Part shown: piece after piece, positions 1 through 11,800 of the stretch | Numbering within the stretch: position 1 is the first letter of the stretch | Layout of the letters: each line of letters begins with the position of its first letter | NCBI RefSeq assembly: GCF_015706575.1 | Contig: NW_024037074.1 | Location: 16,295,334 to 16,359,333 of the forward strand | DNA from: Patiria miniata | Taxonomy: Eukaryota > Echinodermata > Asteroidea > Valvatida > Asterinidae | Direction of reading: 5' to 3' | DNA length: 64,000 nucleotides | Position numbers and translations under genes: made by a program | Notes under the pieces: model-generated | Told to the model about the DNA's origin: nothing | Databases searched by the model: none | What the model saw: only the letters and a program-made list of their open reading frames with translations

Positions 1-1879
1 TTATCATTGATATGCTAATGATTGTATGGTTCGATGGTCAGAGCGGGAATTTTGAATAGGTAGTGGTATGTGATGCTAGCGGAGAAACGCGTCACTTCAC
101 GCTTGCTAGCAGCAACGCAACACACGTTATTTATTTAATTATATGCTATTGTAATGGCTAAAGTAATTCTATCTTAAAATACGTTGTTTTAAGAACGTCC
201 CATTATCATTGCTAGCTAGCCTGAGAGCGGTGGTCAGCATAGGTCAGGGCATACGTTTCCACTTTTTCCAAAAAGGTTTGTGGTTTTTCGTATCTGGCGA
301 TCACCAAAAGCAATGGGTCGAATTCACAGTTTGTGATTAATACTTAATATGTTGATATATATCTCGATGTATATCGTGCAAAGTTATCATTAATAATGAT
401 GTGTAATTTGAGAAGTCGATGAAACAGTGTAAGCTAATTAAAAGTATTGGTTGCTGCAGCTCGCACAATCCCAAATTAATGAGTATAGTGTGTTTTGTTT
501 GTGTATGATGATTTAAATGATAACAAGCGTTGTTCACGTGTACCACTCATTGACGTAAATGTCGTCAATTCGAGATTAAAACATACCTCAAATATTTTTT
601 CTCGGGCTTAAAAATGTGACAAAATATGATTACACATATTAATTGTGTATCAAAGAAGGAAATACACGTTTTTCAAATTAATGAAAAAGTGGTCGATGCA
701 AACAAAAGTGTAATTTTCTGCTGGATTGCCAGATGAAGGATAATCTATTTGCCTTTGAACAAATGTGAAGGATTTTCTACTTTTCAAATTAACTTAAGAT
801 TTGAATTAAATATGGATATTTCGGTGTAAATGCATTGTATAAGATCTGTTAATTATCACCGACACTCCATTGAAAGGATTATCTTGCAACTTGCACGTAG
901 GCCAGGTCAAGATGAATATAGGCAGTGATGACGTGCGATATAAGAGGGGTCGAATTGCAAAGGCACGGTTCTCCCTCAAGCTTGAAATCTCTAGACATAC
1001 CGGCTGACCACAAATGAGGCGAGGAATGGGGATGTGGTCAGCCGGGCCGCGCTGGGCTGGACCGCGGGCCGGGCAAGCACGGCTCCAGGCCCCGTGGGGA
1101 GATGGATCGGAGTACATTGCTAGCTGGCCAACTGCTTGAAAAAGATGCTCAAATAACATATTATGAATTCTCTCCAGGTCAAGTTGGTTGTAATGCAAAA
1201 CATCAAAGGAATTTTATTGAAAGTGTATTTCGTATTGTTTTCCTCTTTCATTATTTCGAAAAGTATCCATGTCCAAGCTAAAGGTGGCGAGGAACAAAAT
1301 GAAAAATTGAAATGGAATTAATGAAAGTAAAAATCTCACACAGTCGGTATTTAGTGCAAAGGTTTTTATTTACATTTGCTAAATTAAAAAAAAAGCAAAA
1401 ACAGAACCCAAAATAAATAACTTGATGGTATGGAATTGACTATGATTGAAACAGAAAGCGTGCACATGTACATGAATTTATACGTTATCAAAATTCACAC
1501 AAATCAATAATGACATCAACTTTAATCTCTTAGGGTTTTTTTTTTGGTGTCGAAAGTGGAACAGAATATACTTGATATTCACAGAAAAAGGCAACTTTTT
1601 ATACATAGAAAAAAAACTTACAGTTCTGTTTTCTTTAGCTTAAAGATACAATGTAAATGGGCTACTATATAAAAAATCTACATCTGCAAGTCTCCGTCCA
1701 GATCAATGTGTTGTTCAGCGATTGTGCTGTACTTGACACATGCACACACTGTCGATCCTTTTACGGCGGAAATCTGAAGCATTTTATTCTTTACAAACAT
1801 TATGTACATTCATATTTATTTTCAAAAACACAGAAAGATGTGAGATATTTGTTTGTAATCCCAGATAGCTACACTTTCT
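1..1879. other. Intergenic DNA, no gene recognised
   Basis: AT-rich sequence with no ORF that I recognise. A short GC-rich patch lies at about 1020-1110. The right part may hold the CENPE 3' UTR: read on the minus strand, an AATAAA hexamer (plus-strand TTTATT) lies at 1783-1788, about 620 nt after the CENPE stop, with another near 1363. No other structure was seen. Confidence 0.4.
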
Positions 1880-2015
1880 ACAACATTGATAGAGGACTAA
1901 AAACGCCCAGCCACATGATGTCCTACTGGGAGGGATTCGAACCTGAGTCACAGAAGATGACAACAGGGAAAGTACCATTATGTCACAACCTGACTCCACA
2001 AGTCCGGACCACGCA
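1880..2015 (-). repeat. tRNA-derived SINE, family 1, 5' part
   Basis: Read on the minus strand, this contains an exact Pol III B box (GGTTCGAATCC), followed by a stretch that matches the post-tRNA body of the copy at 18125-18415 (ACATGTGG, then TTTT, AGTCC). It lies within the likely CENPE 3' UTR. The family is assigned by eye from shared blocks, so the borders are approximate. Confidence 0.5.
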
Positions 2016-2403
2016 TGCGTTCCCATTGTTAGGCAGGGTTGATATGTTTCATAAATATTTCAAAAATACCCCAAAACAGGGTACTGGCACCCTCGAGTTA
2101 AAATAAACTACAGAACTGTAATTTTTGTACATAGTAAAACTGGCTGAGGCTACACAAAGTTTTGCTATTCTATTGGGGAACCTCTTTAGTGGAACAGAGA
2201 TAAGCCCTGACTGCTTCAGCTTTTTGGCATGGAACCTTCATCAGGACTCCCAAATCTTCCATTGAACAGGACATCAACTTTACATTCATTGGACTTAAAC
2301 TTGGAAGGGGCTATAGACAGCCCCATGTAGAGAGATACTAACGCGGTGCCTTGTTAGACTTTGCATAATTTGGGATGGTTGGTGCGAACAGGTGTTTTGT
2401 TTT

Positions 2404-5400
2404 TCACTGGGTGGCACATTGTTGAGGGTCGTCATCAGCACCTCTGCCTGTCTCACTAGCGTCTCTCTCTGCAACCGCCTTGGTCAGCCAGTTCCTGTCT
2501 TCTCGCTGCTGCTGCTTCTGCTGCTGCTGCTGCTGGGAAGCCTTTGTTGCTACTGCTGGTCGCTGCAGGCCAGGGATCTTCTCGACGTACTTGGATCTGG
2601 GCGGTTCACCGGCCCGGGTTCTCTTGGGGAGGGCTTGATGGCTGGTTGGGTCATTGGCATCTAGCTCTGTTGTCGTAGGTGGAAGCGGGGAAATTAGAGG
2701 TTAGAGAAAGACGGGTAGACAAAAGTATATTGACATAGGTTTTAAGTTCAAAATAGTGTTCTTATTATAAAAAAAAAAGGCTGTGAGAAATAATTCAGTT
2801 GCTGCAAACTGTTTACTGACTGGAATAAGCTGAAAGACAGATTCTGTTTGGATTGAATTGCAGGCCCTCAAATTTTCAAGATTTCATTTTTGTGCCACTG
2901 CTAATCAACCACTGCATCTTTTAATACACACATTAATTATAACCAAGACATTCCCAGTGTTTACAATGCATTAACCCTAATCCATTCTAAACATGCTTCA
3001 AACTCATGGCATAATCAAGCAAAACCATCAATAACAAAGTTTGAAGCCCCTTTACTGCCCAGAATGTGTTATTATATTAACCTTGAACGCCAGATCTGCT
3101 TTTGTCAAAACAGACAAACAAGATCTTTAGGAATTAGTGCCACCCAATTTAGTGTGTTTTTTTTTCAATAGGCAATTTTTTTTCCACAAATTATATACAG
3201 AGAAAATTGTGTGGATCTGATTTAATTTCTAATTAAACCAAGTACATTTCAGCGTACCTTTTAGCGGTGATGAAACACTCGAGTCGGTCACGTGGCTTGG
3301 CGGTGCCCTCTTGAGATGACTAGCCATGGATCGGGCTTTGTCCTTCCAGTAGCGGGCTTCTTGCTCAGCCTCCGTTTTCTTGGAACTGTGACATGAAAGA
3401 CAAAAGCTGTGTGACTACACAGATTGCAAGTAACAAAACTACTTTGAGCAGAAAAGACATAATAGGATCTCAGTTTTGCCAAATAAAAAGAGGATTGTGA
3501 TCACGTGATCACTGTACACTCACAAGGCCCCCTTCAAAGGAGAAACCATTGGGAAAGCTAGTTTATAAAGCAACTGCCCCGTAACAAATTATTTGAACAA
3601 TAGCTAGCACAATGCTTCCGCCATTGAAGGGGGCCTTCGTGATAGGAATCATACAGTACCGGATTGGTCTACAGCAAAAGTGAAGAAGTTCCGACTTCAT
3701 TTCGTTTTTCAAATATTTTAATTTTTTTTTGAAAAGGCGTTGTTCAAATATTTGAATAAATGAATATTCAGCACCCAGTACTTACACCTGGTCATGGTAC
3801 TTCATGTCCTTGTGTTCCAGCTCCCTCTTAGCCTTCTCCAGGGACTTGGTCAGTTTGTGGTTCTCTGCCTTCATGGCAAAGATGGCGCAGCTCTCGATGA
3901 TGCCGGAGCCCCCTGTGGCTTCCGGCGCTCGCTCTGGAACCGTCGCTGATGCACTGTTTGATGTCTCATGAGCTGTCATGGAAATTTTCGAAGGAAATTT
4001 CATTTGGTTTATTGTATTCCTTAAAGTGCAACAGCTGAAATGAAAGAATCTTTGTATTGGGCGTATTTGCTACCTTTAAAGGGAAAAATATAATACATTA
4101 CTTGTTAAAACTAAATGCGGGGAAGGAACATTATGGCGTTCTAAGACCAAAACTTGTTGACTCCTCCATACTTCAAAATGCTCAACAAATCTACTGTTTA
4201 GAAAAGTCCACCTCACATTTGTTTGAGAAGCACATGCAACGTTTTCAAGAAATAGTAACTGCTGTACACGCATAAACGCCCCCTGAATTGTGATGGGGAA
4301 GGAATGGGGTAGGGATGGGGGAGGATTGATAGACATCATCTGATCCAAGGGGAAACTGTTCGCACTACTCTCTTTTGACAATAATAATAATTTCCAATGA
4401 ATGATTTTCCATCCCCCCACACCTTACTCTAGCTACGCCCCTGCCGGAGACAAAGTAAACCAGACAAAATAGAAGGATAAGAGAAGGCAGACTTGGGCAA
4501 CTGACCTTGCTGGGACTGTTCGCTGCGGAGTTTCTCCAGTTCCTTCTTGTACTGCTGTACTTTGCGCTCCTGGTATTGTACCTCCGATCTCAGAGATCTT
4601 ATCCTGGTCAAAAGAAAATTGACATTACAAAATTATACGAAGTATGACAAAAAAGCCAATACAACAATTCTGGCAAAACAACAATTATTTTGGAAGCAAT
4701 TATCAAACTGTAGAGCGCCATGATCCATTGCTTATGGTGTTCGACTCGTGTGCCATGGTACATGGGTTCGAACCCTGACAGGGAACATGGTGCTTATGTT
4801 CTTGGGCAAGATACTTTACTACAATATCCTCTCTCCGCCCAGGTCTCTACCTGTGAAGGTAGAGACCAGATTGCGCTGATCTCGAGCTGCTGCAGAAAAA
4901 AATGGTCTCGTGGCCTGATGAACAGGGGTAATAATTGTGAAGCGCTTTGAGACCTTCCACGGTATAAAGCACTAAATAGGGAGTCACCCAAAACGGTAAC
5001 CCCAAAACAAAGGGAAAATATGAACAAATTATTAACTTAATGAACGTTATTACGGTTTTGTCATAAACTAGGGACAGTAAGCTTTTATTTGATAATTTGG
5101 ATGCATTTCTCTGGTCATGCATCACTGAGTTCCATTGTTTTGAAAATGGTACATGAAAACCTCTTGGGACAGTTTGGGGTAAAACAATGTACACATTTTT
5201 TCTGTAGCAGAGGATGAAGTGATGCTGAGCCGGAGGGTCTCAACTCAGTGGCCTAAACTCATGAACCTGAAACTGAAGACGAGAGACTGAGTCGAGGTTT
5301 AGAAAGAAAAACAAAACTCACTTATCCTCCAGCGGATCGGTACCCCTCAGGAGGTCCGTCTCTAGCTCATTGATGCGCAGATTCTTCGTGGCGATCTCCT

Positions 5401-5861
5401 GCCTGTGGCTTTTCACTAGCTCCTCCACGCTCAGGCTCTGCTTCTCCAGTTCCTCAAGCCTAGCTAGCCGGGCCTGTCAAAAGAAAGATTCAGGATTTTA
5501 ACATTATAATTGGTTGAAAATGTAATTAATAGAAAAAATATAAAAATAGATGAATTTGACACGCTAGATTATCCTGGAAGTGACGCCTCAAAATTGACCG
5601 CCTTAGTTTTTTTTTGTCAAAGCAGTTGTCTATGCCTACTTTTATCCTCAGTCGGTTGTTAAAAATAACACCCCAACATACCTGGGCTTCTTCCATCTTG
5701 ACTTTGGTTTGCTCATGCTGAGCCTTCTCTTCTTCGAACTCATCTTCCAACTCGCAGCAGGTCAGCTTCAGGCCGTCGTACGTGTCGGCCAAGTTGGTCA
5801 AGTCTGTGGCCTTCCTTTGCAGCTTGCGGCTGATTTTGTCAAGTTGGGACTGGATTTCGTT
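2404..5861 (-). CDS. CENPE: CENP-E exons 20-25: distal coil, GGSGII motif and CATQ tail
   Basis: Residues 2259-2593. Exons 20-22 continue the coil. Exon 23 (3786-3972) carries GGSGIIES, matching GGGSGIVQ near the human C-terminus, and then another short coil. Its donor is the second of two overlapping GTs, chosen because only that phase keeps exon 24 in the frame [19 protein letters not shown], which resembles human NEVKTWKERT. Exon 25 (2404-2666) encodes a basic Pro-rich tail, a glutamine run ([10 protein letters not shown], plus-strand CTG repeat near 2512-2538) and ends [14 protein letters not shown] is a CAAX-type box; human CENP-E ends CKTQ and is farnesylated. Farnesylation here is inferred. 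Confidence 0.88.
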
Positions 5862-8800
5862 CTGAGACAGAGTGAAAAGTAGGAAAGAAGAGTGCGAATG
5901 CCTGTGTAATTTTCCATTTGGAATGGAAGACTACGGAATTCTATTTTGCTTTTCCAATGTTGCCAAAATTTTAGCTAACAATTTTTTTTTTCTTTAAAAG
6001 ACTTTCAGCAGCCACACCGATAAAGACAGTGATGAAGGATTTTGTAAAGTTTTAAAATTTCCATGGAAGGAATATTTTTTTTGGCAATTACCTTTTCCTT
6101 CTGGAGTCTTTCTACCTCTTCGGGTTCATTTGTGGAAGCCTTCGCTGTTTCCAACTCTTCTGTCAGTTGGTGCACCTGGACTTCAAGGGCCTTGATCTCT
6201 TGGGCCGAGCTCTGGTCTCGACTCTGATAGTCCTGAAGGGCCCTCTGCATGCTGCGGAACTCTTCCTCTTTCTTAGAAACATCTGTGAGAAACCCGTTCT
6301 TCTGTTGGCAAAATTCATCCAACTGGCGCTGCAAGGATGAGATTTCTTGGCCTCTCTGGTTTACCATTTCTTGTAGCTGCTTCATTTGCTGTTCCTTGGT
6401 ACTGAGAGAATTTCTCCCAGTCTTGAGCTGCTCTTTAAGCTCTGAGCAGTGAGCTTGAAGCTCTTTTTCTTGATCTGAGAGAGCGGTGTAAACTTGCTGG
6501 AGCTCTCCGTTTAGACGCTGGACTCTATCTTCCAGTTGTAAGATGGTCTGCTCCTTGACTGACTGGGCACTTTCTAGATTTTGGACCTGGGTGAACATCT
6601 CGTAGTACCTATCTTCGTGATTCAGGACCTTCTGGTTGCGCTCGTCAAGCAGGGCTCGGAAGACCTTGATCTCCTCATTCTGTTTTGTGATGACAGCTTC
6701 CAGTTCCTTGATCCTAGCTTGCTGGTCTCTGGAAGCTCTCTGCAGGGCAGCATAAGTGTTCTTGTGTTGGCTGTATTCCTCACCCATGTCATCAAGCTCA
6801 CGCTCCAACATTTGGATCTCTTCTCCATGTTTCAATTTTGCCGCTTCCCATTCGGCACTCTTGGAGTCCATGGCTGCCATAACCCTCTCCAGGTCTTGTA
6901 GCTTTGCCCCAAGCTCTGCGCACGTTTCATTCCTGCTTCTAAGCTCACGCTCAAACATCTGTACCTCTTCCTCCTGCTGGGAGCTCTCGGAGTGCATAGC
7001 CGACACAACCCTTTCCAGGTCTTGCACTTTTGCTGACAGCTCAGCGCACGTTTCCTGTTTGCTCCTCAGCTCACATTGCAACATTTCAATTTCTTCCTCC
7101 TGTTTCAATTTTACTGCTTCCCAGTCAGGGCTCTCAGAATGCATGGCTGACACAACCCTTTCCACATCTTGCAGTTTTGCCGTCAGCTCGGCACACATCT
7201 CATCTTTACTCCTCAGCTCAAGCTCCAACATCTGAATCTTTTCCTCCTGCTTCAATTTTACTGCTTCCCATTCAGGGCTCTCAGAGTGCATAGCTGACAC
7301 GACCCTCTCCACGTCTAGCAGTTTTGCTGACAGCTCAGTGCACAGTTCATCTTTGCTCCTCAGCTCCTGCTCCAACACCTGAATCTCTTCCTCCTGCTTT
7401 AATTTTATTGCTTCCCATTCAGTGCCTTTAGAGTTCTTGGCTGCCAAAACTCTCTCCAGATCTCGTAGTTTTTCCCCAAGCTTGCTGCACATTTCATCTT
7501 TGCACCTCAGCTGGTCAGCCTGCTCATCCAAACAATTTTGCAGCCTTTGAATTTTGTCAAGCTGCTCAGCTTCCACTTGTGAGTTTTCTTGTATCTTTGT
7601 ACTCTTAGCAGCCAGGGCAGATTCCAAGTACTCTATCCTAGAGAGCGACTCAACATTTTGGTTGTCCTTGGTTCGCAACAGTTCTTCTTGGTCCTCCAGA
7701 ATACCGCGAAGCCTGCAAATTTCACCGTCTTCCTCGTTTTTCTCCACTGTTCGGTAAGAAATCTTCTGGTGCATGGTTTCAATCCTACATTCAAGGTCTT
7801 TTATCCTTGAAACTGATACCTTGTTATCATTTCTGGTGGCCTCCAGTTGCTCCTCTTGTTCCCCAAGGACTTGGCGCAGCATCTCAATTTCATCATCTCG
7901 ATTCTTGATGGTTTCAGCTGACTCTCTGGATTGGCTGCCCATCAAAGCCACTGCTGCCTCCAGCTCTCTCACTTTGTTTGAGCTCTCCTTCAAGAATTGC
8001 CTGAGGACTCTTTGCTCTTCAAGTAAGGCTTCCTTCTCACTTGCAACTTCACTGTTGACCTGCTTAGACTCTCCAGACTTTAACTCTAACAAGTCTTGAT
8101 TTTCTTGGCTGAGTTTCTCAGCACGCTCCTCCAAGTGCTTTATCCTGTCCTTGAGCTCGTCTTCAATCTGGACCCATTCTGCCTTCTGCGAGACCAACTG
8201 CTCTTGTAACTGCTGCTCTAGAGCCTCAGTTGCAAGATGAATCTCTTGATTGTAGTCCTTTTGCTCACTGCCATTCACCACAAGAATCTTTGCCTCCAGC
8301 TCACTGCAGTAGGCTTGAACTGCCGTTATTTTCTCAGACTGAGACAAATTATTCTCTGTCAAGACTTCAAGCTCCTTCTGCAGATGCGATAGCTCAGTAC
8401 TGGCACCGACTTCTTTTTCTTCTAACGTTTCCTCCAAACTTTGTACTTTTATGTGGAGCTCTTCACGGAGAGTTTCACTCCTGGAGAGGGCATCTGCAAG
8501 ACTTTTATTCTCATCTGTTGAAGCCTGATCAATAACAGGCTGTTCTATGGTATCTGTGAGTGGCACAATTTGGGGGTTGGAAGTGGAACCCTTGAGCTTT
8601 TCTTCTAGTTCCTCAATGCGCTGAACAAAGGCTGCAATTTTGGCTGTGTCGTCTGTCTCACCATCCTTCTCCTGTCCGTAATCCTGTAGGATCTCATTGA
8701 GAACCTCAATCTCCTGATCTCGGCTGCTGATGGTCATCGTCAGGGAATCACATTCCCGCCTAAGGGCTGCCTCCCTAGCTTCAAGCTCTACTAGCTTCAG

Positions 8801-11800
8801 TTGAAGGACCTCTGGCTGGACGGCTGCCTCTGCAGACTCTGTCATCTTTTCTTGGACAGCTTCTGTCTGAGATGATGTTTCAATAGCATGGAATCCAAAA
8901 TCTTCCAACGTCACTTGAGTGGCCTCTTCTGAGCTTCCAACAATCTTTTGCACGGTACATACCCTTTCGCCTAGCTCTGTTTGAGTTCCTTCATCTATAT
9001 CTACTCCAGCTGCCGGAACTTCTTCAGCCAACTTCTGCATCACAGCACTTTCATCCACAGCATCCAAGGGGCGTATCAAGTCGCTGAGCCGCCTTCGAAG
9101 ACTTTCAGCTAGCTGCTCCTTTTGGCCGATAGCTTGGGCCAGACCTGCGTTTTGTTCTTGCAGAGAATCCACCTTCTGGTTCTTTTCCCGGAGCTTGTGA
9201 AGGAGTTCGTCAATGTCCTGTTGGTACTGAGCCTCCAAAACTTTGTCTTTGGTGCTGAGCTTCTTCTGCAGGTCTTGTATCTCTTGACGAAACTGTGCTG
9301 CCAGTGTCTTCCCTTGATCTGCAAGCTCTTTCTTGAGCTCTTCGATGTTGTTCTGATACTCCATCTGTAGATTAAAAAAAAAAACATCTTGGTCAGTATA
9401 AATGAGCCTACGTACAAATGTCCAACTTCATTTCAGAAGGCATTTTATATTCATTCATAGTACTTAACTTTCTAAAGTATCTGCAGGTAATAAACATATT
9501 AAACATTTCTACGGAAAAACGTATAAAAATACTTTCTGCAGCTGAGAGGTATGTTTTTTTTAATTCTTAGCAAAGTTCAAACTAAAACCCAATTTGCTTC
9601 GATGAACAAACAAAGTCGTATTCAGCTTTGTGAAGACTATGGTTCTAATAAAAAGTACTACATGCACTACTAACAATCTTAAAGATGACGTCAGGAACAC
9701 TTTTTTTGGAGGGGGGGGGGGGGCTTTGTGTCTATCTTACTTTGGCTCAGAATTATATTGGCATAAGAGGTTAGTTGTAGTGGTGGGAATTAAATCCGGA
9801 ATTTTAAAAATTCAGTTCGAATCCCAATATTCAGTTACTATTTTGGACACCGTATATTCGAAACAAACCTGAAAAAAAATTAAGCCTTTGATTTTTCTGA
9901 CACGAGAAGCAAGCAACAGGAACATCCCTGAATTTGCTCCATGGTCTCTGATTGTTCATGTAACTTGCTATTGGGCTTCTTGGTGTATGAATAGCTTGCC
10001 TGTTTGAATTATCAAAGAGTTCCCATCCATTTTTTCAACATTACAGCTCTGAATTGCTTTTTTATGAAGGCCCAATGGTCATTGAATCCTGCAAACTATA
10101 CCCAATCATTTGGAGGGCATTGCATGCAGCACCTTACTCGTCACTTTTTGTTGGCATGACTGTGAGCTGAATAGGAACTTCCGGTGAAAATTGGAAACCG
10201 TTATTCAGTTTGAAAAAAAAATCTCCGATTTCTCTCACCACTAGTTAATTCTGGTGATCAACCCTCATACTCAGATGTCACTTACCTCCTGTTCCTTGGT
10301 CACTGTAGCTTCCATCTTGATGAATTCATGGAGTTCTTGTAGTGACTGTAAGTCTGCCACCTTGACCCTGAGTGATTCCTTAAGGCTGCTGCACTCCTCT
10401 TGCCTGCATTGTTACAGTGCACATGGGGGAAACCGTGTGTTATTCAAGACTGTCCTTACATGCTTGGTATCATAGTTTACGGCTGTGCAGTGTTTTAACA
10501 GGTCGGAGGCAAAGTAGAAAAACAATTCAGAAGCCAGAAAAAATGCTATACAAACCAAAATCAGAATGTTGTTGCACTGTGTTTGGAAGGGCCGGGGGGG
10601 GGGGGGGATTTTTCAAATAACAGCATTTACAACGATCCTATCAGATTTTTATGTGCAATGGCATTTTAATCCTTGTTGTTACCTTACTATCACTCAACTA
10701 GGTTTTCTACAATTTCTGTAAACTTACAGTTCATTCATTTGGAGGGCGATTTTACTCTTCTCTTCCATGATGTCTTCACAAAGTTGGACGGACCCAAGAA
10801 GGTCGGACTCAGTCCGTCTTGCCTAAGACAGGATTAAGAATAAAAAGGTTATAAATTTTGGAAATTCCTATTGAATTAGATGTTAAATGTGAGGTCAAAA
10901 AGTGATTTCTTGGTGCGCAACAGACACAACCTCCTTGAGAAATGCATTGATAGGAAGTGTGAGCTTCGTTTGCAAACCCCTGAAACAAAAGTACTGTAAA
11001 AAGCTGTTCATGAGACAACATATGAGATTAGAAGATTACAATGAAAGATCTGCAGCGGATTTCACGAAACAGTGCGTGACTTACGCCTTGCGGGACTTAC
11101 GCAACAAGTTGCGCAGCTGCGCAATAAATTCACAATCAATTTCACGAAACTTGGCGTAGCTGCACAACGTTTTAATTAATCTAAACATCTTTGACGAGGA
11201 TAATAACAGCATTTACGACGGCTGTTTGTGTATCTCATGAGGGCAGAAGCATTTCTTTGATGGGAAACAGAGTGCAACGTCAAGCTAATATCATTAGTTC
11301 TTCAAAGAACCAAACACAGATCGTGCATCTGCATACTTCTTTTTTTTAAACTTTACCTTTGCTTTCCATTCCTGAGTCCCCAGCTCATCGGCCAGTGATG
11401 ACCCCACTCCGCTGTCCAAGCAGCCTTGCGAGGCTGCCTCAGACATCGCCAGCTGGCCCTGCTGTTCCTCCAAGAGCGCTGTCAGCTCAGCAATCCTTGC
11501 CACATGGTGGCTTCTCATCTCTTCAGCATCCTTGGCCTGTTCATGTAGGAAGGTGTTGAGGGTGTCAATCTCCTCTTGTCGGACTTGAAGTAACATGGTC
11601 AGCTCTGGTCGGATTATAAAAAAAAATGTTCAAGGTATGTATTAATTAACTTGTATCTTGTACATTAATTAAAATAGTATGAAATGAACTTGAAACTCAA
11701 ACATTTGAAACTTGAATTTGAAAACAGCTTACGTAAGCAGTGCTGTAATCTTTTATAAGGCCAAAAAAACAAAATAGTTCTGCTTCCGATTACATGGCAT

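Noticed and set aside
1657-2106. 149-codon plus-strand open frame
   Set aside because: Overlaps a SINE and the presumed CENPE 3' UTR; no recognisable protein features.
6249-8535. Many plus-strand frames opposite CENPE exon 19
   Set aside because: Ser/Leu/Cys-rich complements of a Glu/Lys/Gln coiled coil; typical shadows.
11040-11170. Repeated ATTTCACGAAAC and TTACGC motifs
   Set aside because: Looks like a dispersed repeat fragment but no ends could be defined.
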